DNA of 64,000 nucleotides from Clostridium tagluense (lineage in GTDB: Bacteria > Bacillota > Clostridia > Clostridiales > Clostridiaceae): the NCBI RefSeq assembly GCF_003865095.1, contig NZ_BHYK01000017.1, positions 1 through 64,000 of the forward strand, given 5' to 3'. The notes below the pieces were generated by a model. That model made no database searches. It had not been told where the DNA came from and saw only the letters and a list, made by a program, of their open reading frames with translations. Shown here one piece after another: positions 53,694 to 61,909 of the stretch. How positions within the stretch are numbered: position 1 is the stretch's first letter; each line of letters opens with the position of its first letter. Made by a program: the position numbers and the translations under genes.

Positions 53694-54683
53694 ATGAATA
53701 TTCTTCAAATGGTTAAAGCTTACGGAAGTTTAATTTTTGGGAAACAAGATTATTGGCACCCAGATATGATAGCCAATAAGAACTGTAGTTTAAAGAAAAT
53801 TGACCAATATTATGTTGACACAAAACCTAAGCATAATTACATTGGTAAGATGGATGAAAATAATATACCTCTTTTAGAAATGGATGGAACATATTATTAT
53901 TTTCCAGTAACTATTGCGCAGTATGCCTTAGGAAATTTTGATAAATATATAGAGACGAAAGATAAAAAATATTTTGATGTTGTTATAATTTGTGCAGAAT
54001 GGTTTGTATCAAACCTGCAGGAGACATCAAAAGGTGTCTATGGATATGCTAATGATTATGACAAGATGACCTATGGGCTTCATAAGCCTTGGTTATCCTC
54101 ACTATCGCAAGGACAACCTATGTCTGTTCTTGCAAGATGTTATTCTGTAACAAAAGATAAAAGATATTTAGATGTTTGTGAAAAACTTCTTATATCTTTT
54201 GAAGTTAAAAGTGAAGATAAAGGAGTGCTTGCGCTACTCAGTAACGGATATTTTTATGAAGAATATCCATCTAAAGAGCCTTCTTTTGTATTAAATGGAT
54301 TGATTTTTTCACTTTGGGGATTATTGGATTTTAATATTGTATCCAATAATAAAAAAGCTTTAGAATTATATAATAAAGGTGAGAAGACGCTTTGTGATAA
54401 TTTGACTTTATTTAACATTAGAGGAATAAAGTGGTCGAGATATGATTTATATAATTTTAAAATTCATAATATAACAAGTATTTTTTATCATAAGCTTCAT
54501 ATAGAACAGCTAAAATCAATGTATACTTTAACAAATAATGATTTATATCGAGAATATTATATAGCTTGGGAGAAATCCAAAAATAATATAATTATATATA
54601 TTATTGCCACATTATATAAGATTGCACATAAACTTTCTGTAAGAAATCAAAGCAATTATGTGCCATCAATTTCAGACAAATAA
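53694..54683 (+). CDS. D-glucuronyl C5-epimerase C-terminal-domain-like protein
   Basis: The 329-residue protein matches the C-terminal catalytic fold of heparosan-type glucuronyl C5-epimerases (alpha/alpha barrel). Segments WLSSLSQGQPMSVLARCY (133-150), FYEEYPSKEPSFVLNGLIFSLW start (about 187) and YYYFPVTIAQYALG (67-80) are family-typical. The enzyme inverts C5 of a polymer-bound uronic acid to the L-ido form. A uronic acid source exists at 34877. There is no signal peptide, so it might act on a lipid-linked unit in the cytoplasm. Such enzymes are rare in Firmicute glycan loci. A related six-hairpin carbohydrate-active enzyme is possible. Confidence 0.72.
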   Translation: MNILQMVKAYGSLIFGKQDYWHPDMIANKNCSLKKIDQYYVDTKPKHNYIGKMDENNIPLLEMDGTYYYFPVTIAQYALGNFDKYIETKDKKYFDVVIICAEWFVSNLQETSKGVYGYANDYDKMTYGLHKPWLSSLSQGQPMSVLARCYSVTKDKRYLDVCEKLLISFEVKSEDKGVLALLSNGYFYEEYPSKEPSFVLNGLIFSLWGLLDFNIVSNNKKALELYNKGEKTLCDNLTLFNIRGIKWSRYDLYNFKIHNITSIFYHKLHIEQLKSMYTLTNNDLYREYYIAWEKSKNNIIIYIIATLYKIAHKLSVRNQSNYVPSISDK

Positions 54684-54702
54684 GGATAAAAGGTGAGATT
54701 AG

Positions 54703-55752
54703 ATGAAAATATTAACGGTAATTGGGGCTAGACCGCAGTTTGTCAAAGCATCAATGGTTTCTAATGCTTTGAGAAAAAATAATAATGAAATTATAATACA
54801 TACAGGGCAACATTATGATGATAACATGTCTAAAGTTTTTTTTGAAGAATTAGATATCCCAAAACCGGATTATAATTTAAATATATGTTCCGGCAATCAT
54901 GGGTATCAGACAGGAAATATGCTTATAAAAATTGAATCAGTGCTGCAAAAAGAAAAACCAGATTGTGTTTTAGTTTATGGAGATACTAATTCTACTTTAG
55001 CTGGTGCACTAGCATCAAGTAAAATGTTGATACCACTTATTCATATAGAGGCTGGCCTTAGAAGTTATAATATGACTATGCCAGAAGAACAAAATCGTAT
55101 TCTTACGGATCATATATCAAATATTTTATTTGCACCTACAAAAACTGCTGTTAGCAATTTAAGTAAAGAGGGAATAGTTAAGAATGTATATAATGTAGGC
55201 GATGTTATGTATGATTCCATATTACATTTTAATAAAATTGCTGAAAAAAAAACCAACATAATGAATATACTTAACTTAAATAAAGAAGAATATATATTAG
55301 CTACTATTCACAGAGCTGAAAATACTAATGATTTCAATAGATTAAAAAACATCGTAGAAGCATTGAATGAAAGTGAAGAAAAAATAATACTTCCACTACA
55401 TCCTAGAACTCAAAAGTATATAAGTGAATACGGATTGTCTTTTGAAAAAAATGTTCAAACTATTCAATCTGTTGGTTATTTAGAAATGGTGATGCTAGAG
55501 AAGAACTGTAAAAAGATAGTTACTGACAGTGGTGGAGTACAAAAGGAAGCATTTTTTCTTGACAAGCCTTGTATTACGCTTCGAGAAGAAACTGAATGGA
55601 TTGAAACTGTAGAAAATGGATGGAATATACTTGTTGGAGCGGATAAGTTGAAAATAAAAGATGCTATTTTGCAATTTAAGTGTAATGAACCTAAGAATGG
55701 ATATTTTGGATTTGGTGATGCAGTAAAAAAAATTGTTGATATTATAGGATAG
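54703..55752 (+). CDS. wecB: UDP-N-acetylglucosamine 2-epimerase, non-hydrolysing
   Basis: The 349-residue enzyme interconverts UDP-GlcNAc and UDP-ManNAc. It starts MKILTVIGARPQFVKASMV and has HTGQHYDDNMS, VYGDTNSTLAGALASSK, HIEAGLRSYNMTMPEEQNR, TIHRAENTN, LHPRT and TDSGGVQKEAFFL, all standard WecB motifs. It supplies UDP-ManNAc, which TagA (59961) would use. AAAGGTGAG precedes ATG 54703. It is distinct from the hydrolysing LegG. Confidence 0.95.
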   Translation: MKILTVIGARPQFVKASMVSNALRKNNNEIIIHTGQHYDDNMSKVFFEELDIPKPDYNLNICSGNHGYQTGNMLIKIESVLQKEKPDCVLVYGDTNSTLAGALASSKMLIPLIHIEAGLRSYNMTMPEEQNRILTDHISNILFAPTKTAVSNLSKEGIVKNVYNVGDVMYDSILHFNKIAEKKTNIMNILNLNKEEYILATIHRAENTNDFNRLKNIVEALNESEEKIILPLHPRTQKYISEYGLSFEKNVQTIQSVGYLEMVMLEKNCKKIVTDSGGVQKEAFFLDKPCITLREETEWIETVENGWNILVGADKLKIKDAILQFKCNEPKNGYFGFGDAVKKIVDIIG

Positions 55753-55763
55753 AGGTAGATAAG

Positions 55764-56834
55764 ATGAAGATTTGCTTTTTAGGAGATGGTAATAGTATTC
55801 ATATTAGAAGATGGTTAGATTTTTTTCATGAGAGGGGTCATGAAGTACATTTAATAACTTTTTCTAATGTGATCCACAAAAATATTATTGTACACAAAAT
55901 AGGCAATTTTGATATAAATATTAGCGGTGGTAATTGGCAGTACGTTTTTTCAACAATGCAAATTAAAAAGCTAATAAAAAAAATGAATTTTGATATAATA
56001 AATGCGCATTTTGTAACTAGTTATGGGTTTTTAGCATCACTATCTGGGGCAAAGCCTCTAGTAGTATCAGCCTGGGGTACGGATATACTTGTGGCACCTA
56101 AGAAAAATAAGATATATAAAGCTATTACAAAATATGCATTAAATAGTGCACAGCTAATTACATCGGACTCGAATTTTATGAGTGAAGCAATACATCAGTT
56201 AACAAACACTGATGTATTGACTGTGCCCATGGGAGTTGATCAATCTTTGTGCTATAAGGATAGAAAAGAAAGCACTGATGAAATTAAAATTTTAAGCTTG
56301 CGTACTGTTAATGTGAATTCCAATATTGATATAATTGTAAAAGCATTTGCAAAGCTACTTGCAAGTAATGAAAAATATAATTTTAAATTAATTATAACTA
56401 ATGATGGACCAGAAATGGAAAATATAAAGGCCCTTGTAAAACAATTGAATGTGGAAAAAAATGTTGATATTAAAGGATTTGTAAATAGAGATGACTTAAT
56501 AGAACTTCTGTATTGTTCACATATGCACATTACTATACCAGATTCAGATTCAACATCTGTAACACTACTCGAAGCTATGGCATCAGGTATAATAACTATT
56601 GCTTCAGACATACCTGCAAATAGAGAGTGGATCCATCATAAGAAAAACGGGTTAATTACAGAAAAAATTGATGTTGAAAGTCTTAAAATATCTATGGAGC
56701 TTGCATTGAATGATTCAGAGTTTAAACAAAAAGCTTCTAGATTAAGTAGAGAAGTTATATTGAAAAAAGCTATTTGGGATCAGAACATGCAACTTGTGGA
56801 ACAAAAATATTTAGCTTTGTTAAAAAACAATTAG
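55764..56834 (+). CDS. GT4-family glycosyltransferase
   Basis: The 356-residue GT-B protein starts MKICFLGDGNSIHIRRWLDF, the N-terminus seen in many polysaccharide GT4 enzymes. It has VVSAWGTDI (acceptor loop), SLRTVNVNSNIDIIVKAFA and DSDSTSVTLLEAMASGIITIASD, the E-x7-E donor region. It starts 11 bp after wecB and is coupled to it, so it may add a sugar next to the ManNAc. The donor cannot be read from the sequence. Confidence 0.88.
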   Translation: MKICFLGDGNSIHIRRWLDFFHERGHEVHLITFSNVIHKNIIVHKIGNFDINISGGNWQYVFSTMQIKKLIKKMNFDIINAHFVTSYGFLASLSGAKPLVVSAWGTDILVAPKKNKIYKAITKYALNSAQLITSDSNFMSEAIHQLTNTDVLTVPMGVDQSLCYKDRKESTDEIKILSLRTVNVNSNIDIIVKAFAKLLASNEKYNFKLIITNDGPEMENIKALVKQLNVEKNVDIKGFVNRDDLIELLYCSHMHITIPDSDSTSVTLLEAMASGIITIASDIPANREWIHHKKNGLITEKIDVESLKISMELALNDSEFKQKASRLSREVILKKAIWDQNMQLVEQKYLALLKNN

Positions 56835-56859
56835 TTTAAACTCAATTAGGAGTGATAAA

Positions 56860-57891
56860 ATGAATGGTGAAGAAAATGTAAAAGTATCTGTAGTTATTCC
56901 CTGCAGAAATGAGGAAAAATACATAGGAAAATGTCTACAATCCATAATAGATCAAAGCTACGGAATGGAAAATATTGAAATTTTTGTTTGTGATGGCTGT
57001 TCAAATGATAGTACTTTGGATATAATAAGTGAATATAGCCTTAAATATCCTCAGATAAAATTAGTAATTAATGAAAAAAGAGTGGCACCTACAGCAATGA
57101 ATTTAGGAATAAAAGCTGCGGTAGGCGGAATAATTGTAATTTTTGGTGCTCATGCCTATATGGATAAGGATTATATAAAAATATGCATAGAAAAACTAAA
57201 AAGTGAAGACATTGCTTGCGTGGGTGGAAGAATTATAAACATTAGTGAAGACAGTACGGCAGAGGCTATATCACTTGCTATGGCCTCACCATTTGGTGTA
57301 GGAAACGCACTGTTTAGATTTTCAAATGTAGAACAACTTGTTGACACCGTTGCTTTTGGAGCTTATAAAAGAAGTATATTTGATGAAATAGGATATTTTG
57401 ATGAAGAGCTTGTACGGAATCAAGATGATGAATTAAATTTTAGAATTACTAAAAGTGGCAATAAGATACTTCTAGCCCCTGATATAATATCTCATTATTA
57501 TACAAGAGGATCTTTTAGTAAGCTTTGGACACAATATTTTCAGTATGGTTTTTGGAAAGTTAGAGTAATTCAAAAACATAAAAAGCCATCAGCAGTAAGA
57601 CACTTAGTTCCATTATTATTTGTCCTCAGTTTAATGGGGGGAACCTTATTAAGCCCATTTTCTAAGATTGTTAGATATTTATTTTCGACAGAAATATTAC
57701 TATATTTAGCAGGTGCTATTACCTTCGCCTTAAAGGCTTACAGTGGGAAAGTAAAAAATGCGCCTAAGATGATATTGTCATTTTTGATATTACATTTAAG
57801 CTATGGAATAGGATTTTTAGAGGGATTAATAGTGTTTTACGTTTTGAAATCTAATAAATCTGTTGAGAAGAACACAAAATCATCAAGATGA
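56860..57891 (+). CDS. GT2-family glycosyltransferase with C-terminal membrane helices
   Basis: The 343-residue protein has a GT-A domain (VSVVIPCRNEEKYIGKCLQS, FVCDGCSNDSTLDII, GAHAYMDKDYI), the acceptor region NQDDELNFRI (ED-like) and WTQYFQYGFWKVRV. It ends in about three membrane segments (250-330), as in ExoA-type succinoglycan transferases. It acts at the membrane on lipid-linked sugars. The ribosome-binding site is TTAGGAGTG. Confidence 0.88.
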   Translation: MNGEENVKVSVVIPCRNEEKYIGKCLQSIIDQSYGMENIEIFVCDGCSNDSTLDIISEYSLKYPQIKLVINEKRVAPTAMNLGIKAAVGGIIVIFGAHAYMDKDYIKICIEKLKSEDIACVGGRIINISEDSTAEAISLAMASPFGVGNALFRFSNVEQLVDTVAFGAYKRSIFDEIGYFDEELVRNQDDELNFRITKSGNKILLAPDIISHYYTRGSFSKLWTQYFQYGFWKVRVIQKHKKPSAVRHLVPLLFVLSLMGGTLLSPFSKIVRYLFSTEILLYLAGAITFALKAYSGKVKNAPKMILSFLILHLSYGIGFLEGLIVFYVLKSNKSVEKNTKSSR

Positions 57892-57919
57892 TTTTTATCA
57901 ATTGAAATGAGGTGGAGAA

Positions 57920-59170
57920 GTGGATTTATCTAAAAAGGTTTTATTTTTAACAACCTGTGCTTACATTATGTTATTACCATTAATTCCACAAGACATTGTA
58001 CTTGCAGGAATACCTTTTACTGATTTACTTTTAGCGTTGTTAATCTTTGCATATATTGTAAATTTAGTAATGTCTAAGAAAAGTAGAGAAAATTTTATTA
58101 ATGCAGTAATAGATTTCTTCACAGATAAATTGAGTATATTTATGGCCATATTACTTGCCATAATGTTTGCATCTACAATTTACGCTGTAGACAAAACACT
58201 AGCATTAACTGAAAGTGCAAGATTTATATCTTATGTCTTTATGTATTTTGTTATAAAGTATGAGTTCAATAATAAGAAACAAATTAAAATTCTAATAAGA
58301 TGCTATATATTTATCTCCACTGTACTTTGCAGCATAGGTATTGTGCAATATTTTACAAGGATTGGATTAGATGAAAAATATATAAAAGCATTTTTATTTG
58401 AAGGACATATAAAGATATCTTCTACACTTTCTCATCCCAACGCCTATGCTGGTTATTTGATTTTGATAATTTTCCCAATTGTTATGCTAAGTATTTATGA
58501 GAAAAATAAAAACAAAAAAATCTTTTATCTACTACTTTCTATATTAGTCTTTACAAATATACTTATGACTTATTCTAGAAATGCATTATTAGGTTTTGCA
58601 TTAGGGTTAGTAGTACTTGCACTACTTTATAGCATTAAAATAATTTTTGCCCTTGGAGGTTTTGGGGTCTTAATTCTTTTAATTCCTTCTGTTTTTCAGA
58701 GGGTTCAAGATATTCATAATTCATCCCAAAATGAGGCAAGGATAAAGCTTTGGAAAACAGCACTAATGATGATAAAGGAACACCCAATACTAGGAGTTGG
58801 AAACGGAAACTATGTAACTCAATATGACACTTATATTCAAAAGTATAGATTGGATTATAACTCATATACCCATTATCCAGCTCACAATTCATATTTGAAA
58901 GTACAAAGTGAACTTGGTATAGTTGGAATAGTTTCTTTCTTAGGGATAATAGTAACGGCATTATCTAGAGTTAGAAAATTATATAACACAGCTAGTGATA
59001 AGTTTAATAGAGCGTTTTATATGGGTGTAATGGCAAGTATGGTTGCTTTTCTATTTATGAATTTTTCAGATAATTTATTTTTTGTACCTAAAACGACAAC
59101 TTTTTTTTGGTTTTTGTTAGCTACTGCAGAGGCACTATTGCATAGCGAAAGTTCTAACATAAATTCATAA
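57920..59170 (+). CDS. O-antigen ligase/polymerase-type membrane protein (second copy)
   Basis: The 416-residue protein has about 11-12 helices with the Wzy_C-type loop: HPNAYAGYLI, RIKLWKTALMMIKEHPILG (parts), GVGNGNYVTQYDTYI and AHNSYLKVQSELGIVG. It is shorter than, and clearly diverged from, the ligase at 50786. One of the pair probably polymerises the repeat, and the other may ligate it. Start GTG 57920 lies behind GAGGTGGAG. Confidence 0.87.
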   Translation: MDLSKKVLFLTTCAYIMLLPLIPQDIVLAGIPFTDLLLALLIFAYIVNLVMSKKSRENFINAVIDFFTDKLSIFMAILLAIMFASTIYAVDKTLALTESARFISYVFMYFVIKYEFNNKKQIKILIRCYIFISTVLCSIGIVQYFTRIGLDEKYIKAFLFEGHIKISSTLSHPNAYAGYLILIIFPIVMLSIYEKNKNKKIFYLLLSILVFTNILMTYSRNALLGFALGLVVLALLYSIKIIFALGGFGVLILLIPSVFQRVQDIHNSSQNEARIKLWKTALMMIKEHPILGVGNGNYVTQYDTYIQKYRLDYNSYTHYPAHNSYLKVQSELGIVGIVSFLGIIVTALSRVRKLYNTASDKFNRAFYMGVMASMVAFLFMNFSDNLFFVPKTTTFFWFLLATAEALLHSESSNINS

Positions 59171-59213
59171 AAAAATACTAATATATTATTAAAGGCAAAA
59201 GGTAGGAGTAAAT

Positions 59214-59867
59214 ATGCAAAACAATACTATTGAAATTGATATACAAAAACATATACATGATAAAAAGCTTCATTTTATTATGAAACGCCTAATGGATATA
59301 ATTCTATCCACAATAGGGATCATAATTTTATCACCATTATATTTAGCATTAATAATTGCAATAAAATTAGATTCAAAAGGACCTGCACTATTTAAACAAA
59401 TTAGAGTTGGTAAGGATGGCAAAGATTTTACTATTTATAAATTTAGAACTATGATAGTTCAAGCTGAAAGTAAAAGAGAACTTAATATAGACCCAAATGA
59501 TTTAGAAAATTTCGTATTTCAAAGTAAGTCAGACAATAGAATAACAAAACTCGGAAAATTTTTAAGGCGTAGCAGCTTAGATGAAATTCCACAACTTTTT
59601 AATGTTTTGTTTGGACAAATGAGTCTTGTAGGGCCTAGACCTGAAATACCTGAGGTAGTTAATTATTATCCAGAAAACTATCGTCAAAGATTTCTAGTTC
59701 TGCCTGGTATTACTGGACTTGCGCAAATTAGTGGAAGAGGAGAGATTGAACTAGGAAAAACTATTTCTTATGATCTGAAATATATTGTGGATTTCACTCT
59801 TGCATTAGACATAAAAATCCTCTTTTTAACAGTGGTATCTGTATTTAAAAAAGAGGGTGCTTATTAA
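59214..59867 (+). CDS. Undecaprenyl-phosphate sugar-phosphate transferase (PglC/WbaP C-terminal type)
   Basis: The 217-residue monotopic enzyme starts lipid-linked synthesis by moving a sugar-1-phosphate to undecaprenyl phosphate. One membrane helix (about 25-48: ILSTIGIIILSPLYLALII) is followed by the catalytic segment FKQIRVGKDGKDFTIYKFRTM, RRSSLDEIPQLFNVLFGQMSLVGPRPE start (Asp-Glu dyad) and the PGITGLAQISGRGE end. Size and layout match PglC/WecP-like enzymes. It probably primes the glycan made here. Confidence 0.92.
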   Translation: MQNNTIEIDIQKHIHDKKLHFIMKRLMDIILSTIGIIILSPLYLALIIAIKLDSKGPALFKQIRVGKDGKDFTIYKFRTMIVQAESKRELNIDPNDLENFVFQSKSDNRITKLGKFLRRSSLDEIPQLFNVLFGQMSLVGPRPEIPEVVNYYPENYRQRFLVLPGITGLAQISGRGEIELGKTISYDLKYIVDFTLALDIKILFLTVVSVFKKEGAY

Positions 59868-59960
59868 TCATTCACTAAAATTACCGGTGATTTAATCACT
59901 TATTATATATGATGCATTTTTGTGGAAAATCTACAAAATGTAGATTATTGGAGGAGTTTT

Positions 59961-60680
59961 ATGATAACAAAAATTTTTCAATATGAAATTTTTAATGACA
60001 ACATGGAATCATTGCTGAGAAGTATAAATAATTTTGAAAAAGTACACATTATTTCAGGAAATCCAGAAGTGCTAAGCAATGGACTACAAAATAATATATT
60101 GTTTGATAATTTCACTAGTAAAAATGCTATCATCATTCCAGACGGGATTAGCACTGTAATATGTTCAAAAATTGTAGGGCAACCGGTGAGCGAAAAAATT
60201 GCTGGTATAGAACTTATGGATTCTTTAGTAAAAAAATGTGAAAGTGAAAACCAGGGAATATATTTGCTAGGCGCTACAAAGGAAACAGTAGATATGTGCA
60301 ATATTAATTTGCGTACTAAATATAGAAAGTTAAATATTCTAGGCAGTCATGATGGATATTTTGAAATAGACAATTGTGAAGAAATATTGCAGGAAATAGA
60401 AAAGGTGAGTCCTAAGATTTTATTTGTTGCAATGGGATGTCCAAGGCAAGAGTTATTCATAGCAAAATATATGGACAGACTTCCTTGTAGTGTATTTATG
60501 GGTGTTGGAGGAAGTTTTGACATTATAGCTGGTAATCTTAAACGTGCACCTAAATGGATGATTAGTATAGGACTGGAATGGTTATATAGGGTTGCTAAAG
60601 AGCCCTTTAGAATTAAAAGATTGTCTTCTATACCTAAATTTATTTTAATGGTTATAAAGGATAAGTATAAACGCAAATAA
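59961..60680 (+). CDS. WecG/TagA/CpsF family N-acetylmannosaminyltransferase
   Basis: The 239-residue GT26 enzyme adds ManNAc (or ManNAcA) to a lipid-linked GlcNAc. It has the family motifs IIPDGISTVI (the catalytic Asp region), GIYLLGAT, LFVAMGCPRQELFIAKYM, GVGGSFDIIAGNLKRAP and IGLEWLYRVAKEP. Length is standard. ATG 59961 lies just behind GGAGGAG; an in-frame GTG at 59922 has no ribosome-binding site. UDP-ManNAc would come from WecB (54703). A small 7-bp hairpin AATCTAC/GTAGATT (59928-59946) precedes the ribosome-binding site. Confidence 0.93.
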   Translation: MITKIFQYEIFNDNMESLLRSINNFEKVHIISGNPEVLSNGLQNNILFDNFTSKNAIIIPDGISTVICSKIVGQPVSEKIAGIELMDSLVKKCESENQGIYLLGATKETVDMCNINLRTKYRKLNILGSHDGYFEIDNCEEILQEIEKVSPKILFVAMGCPRQELFIAKYMDRLPCSVFMGVGGSFDIIAGNLKRAPKWMISIGLEWLYRVAKEPFRIKRLSSIPKFILMVIKDKYKRK

Positions 60681-60718
60681 TTTGAAGCTATAAAGAGGAG
60701 TACAAGGAGGGGATCCAC

Positions 60719-61819
60719 ATTAAAGTTTTACATATCATATCTGGTAATGATAATGGTGGGGGTGGAAACCACGTATTAAACATATGCAATAAATGTAATG
60801 AAAATTTTGAAAACGTAATTGGTTGTGTGGGAGAAGGTCCACTTTACTCAAAAGCTAAAACTATAGGTGTTAGCTTTAAACTTTTTACAAATAAGCTTAA
60901 CAATATGGAACTAGTCCATTATATAAACCAGAACTCTATAAATATAGTGAATTTCCATGGTGCGAAACCATTTTTAATGCATCTAATTTTAAAAAGAAAA
61001 TTAAATGTGCCTACAGTAGCTGTAATTCACAGTGATTTTAGATATGATTTTCTCAATAATAAAGTAAAATATTTTATTTTTACTCCTCTTAGTATTAGGG
61101 GATTGAAAAGCTTTAATAATTATATTTGTGTATCAAATAACTTAAAGAAATTATTAGAAGAAAAAAAGTTTGCGGGAAGCAAAGCAGTTGTAAACAATGG
61201 TATAGATATAAAAAAAATTACTGTTGTGACCTCAGCCCAAGATATGCGAAATGATTTAAAATTAAACCAAAAGGATTTTGTATATGTTATGGTTGCAAGA
61301 TTGCATCCTATAAAAAACCATAGGGAAGTACTACTGGCATTTAGCAAATTAATGCTTGAATTCCAAGATGTAAAATTGCTTTTAGTTGGTGATGGGGAGC
61401 TTAGACTGGAATTAGAGAAGTTAATAGTGGAATTAAAACTAGAAAGTAAAGTTATTATGACTGGAAATGTAATAAATCCCATAGACTATATAAATTGCTC
61501 TAATGTTAGTGTTTTGGCTTCTTTAAGTGAGGGTGGAGCACCACCATTAACTGTTTTAGAATCAGGAATTGTAGGAAAGACTTTGATTTATACTGAGGTA
61601 GGAGACTTAGAGTCCATATTAGATGAAAATAGCGGATATAAAATAGAAAACCAAAGCAATGAAAATATTTACGAAGCTATGAAAATAGCGTATTTAGATG
61701 TGAATAATTTAAATGCAAAAGGTGATAATTTATATAGCATTGTTGTAAAAGAATTTACTATAGAAAAGTTTTGGGAAAATTATTTTAGAATTTATAAGAG
61801 CATACTAAAAAATAAATAG
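60719..61819 (+). CDS. GT4-family glycosyltransferase with probable ATT start codon
   Basis: The frame encodes a full GT4 protein, about 366 residues, when read from ATT 60719: KVLHIISGNDNGGGGNHVLN is a complete GT4 N-terminus with the glycine-rich acceptor loop. The first canonical start in frame is GTG 60827, 36 codons later, which would delete that loop. AAGGAGG (60704-60710) lies exactly 8 bases before the ATT, and an in-frame stop (60683) excludes a longer reading. The C-terminal half has VARLHPIKNHREVLLAF, LLVGDGELRLELEKL and SLSEGGAPPLTVLESGI. AUU start, a recent start mutation or a sequencing error remain open. Confidence 0.85.
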   Translation: MKVLHIISGNDNGGGGNHVLNICNKCNENFENVIGCVGEGPLYSKAKTIGVSFKLFTNKLNNMELVHYINQNSINIVNFHGAKPFLMHLILKRKLNVPTVAVIHSDFRYDFLNNKVKYFIFTPLSIRGLKSFNNYICVSNNLKKLLEEKKFAGSKAVVNNGIDIKKITVVTSAQDMRNDLKLNQKDFVYVMVARLHPIKNHREVLLAFSKLMLEFQDVKLLLVGDGELRLELEKLIVELKLESKVIMTGNVINPIDYINCSNVSVLASLSEGGAPPLTVLESGIVGKTLIYTEVGDLESILDENSGYKIENQSNENIYEAMKIAYLDVNNLNAKGDNLYSIVVKEFTIEKFWENYFRIYKSILKNK

Positions 61820-61830
61820 TGTGCTTTTTA
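61799..61830 (+). terminator. Terminator overlapping the end of the GT4 gene
   Basis: AGCATACTA (61799-61807) pairs with TAGTGTGCT (61817-61825) with one T.G pair, leading into TTTTT. It lies over the stop codon. The following MurJ gene may need its own promoter. Confidence 0.75.
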
Positions 61831-61909
61831 ATATAATTTTTTTTATTAAAATTAATAATAAAGAGTTGTGGAATGATAATCTACAAATTTATAAAAAATG
61901 GAGTGTAGG

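Noticed and set aside
60827-61819. GTG 60827 as start of the GT4 gene
   Set aside because: It lacks a good ribosome-binding site and would delete the conserved N-terminal GT4 loop encoded in the same frame from 60719.
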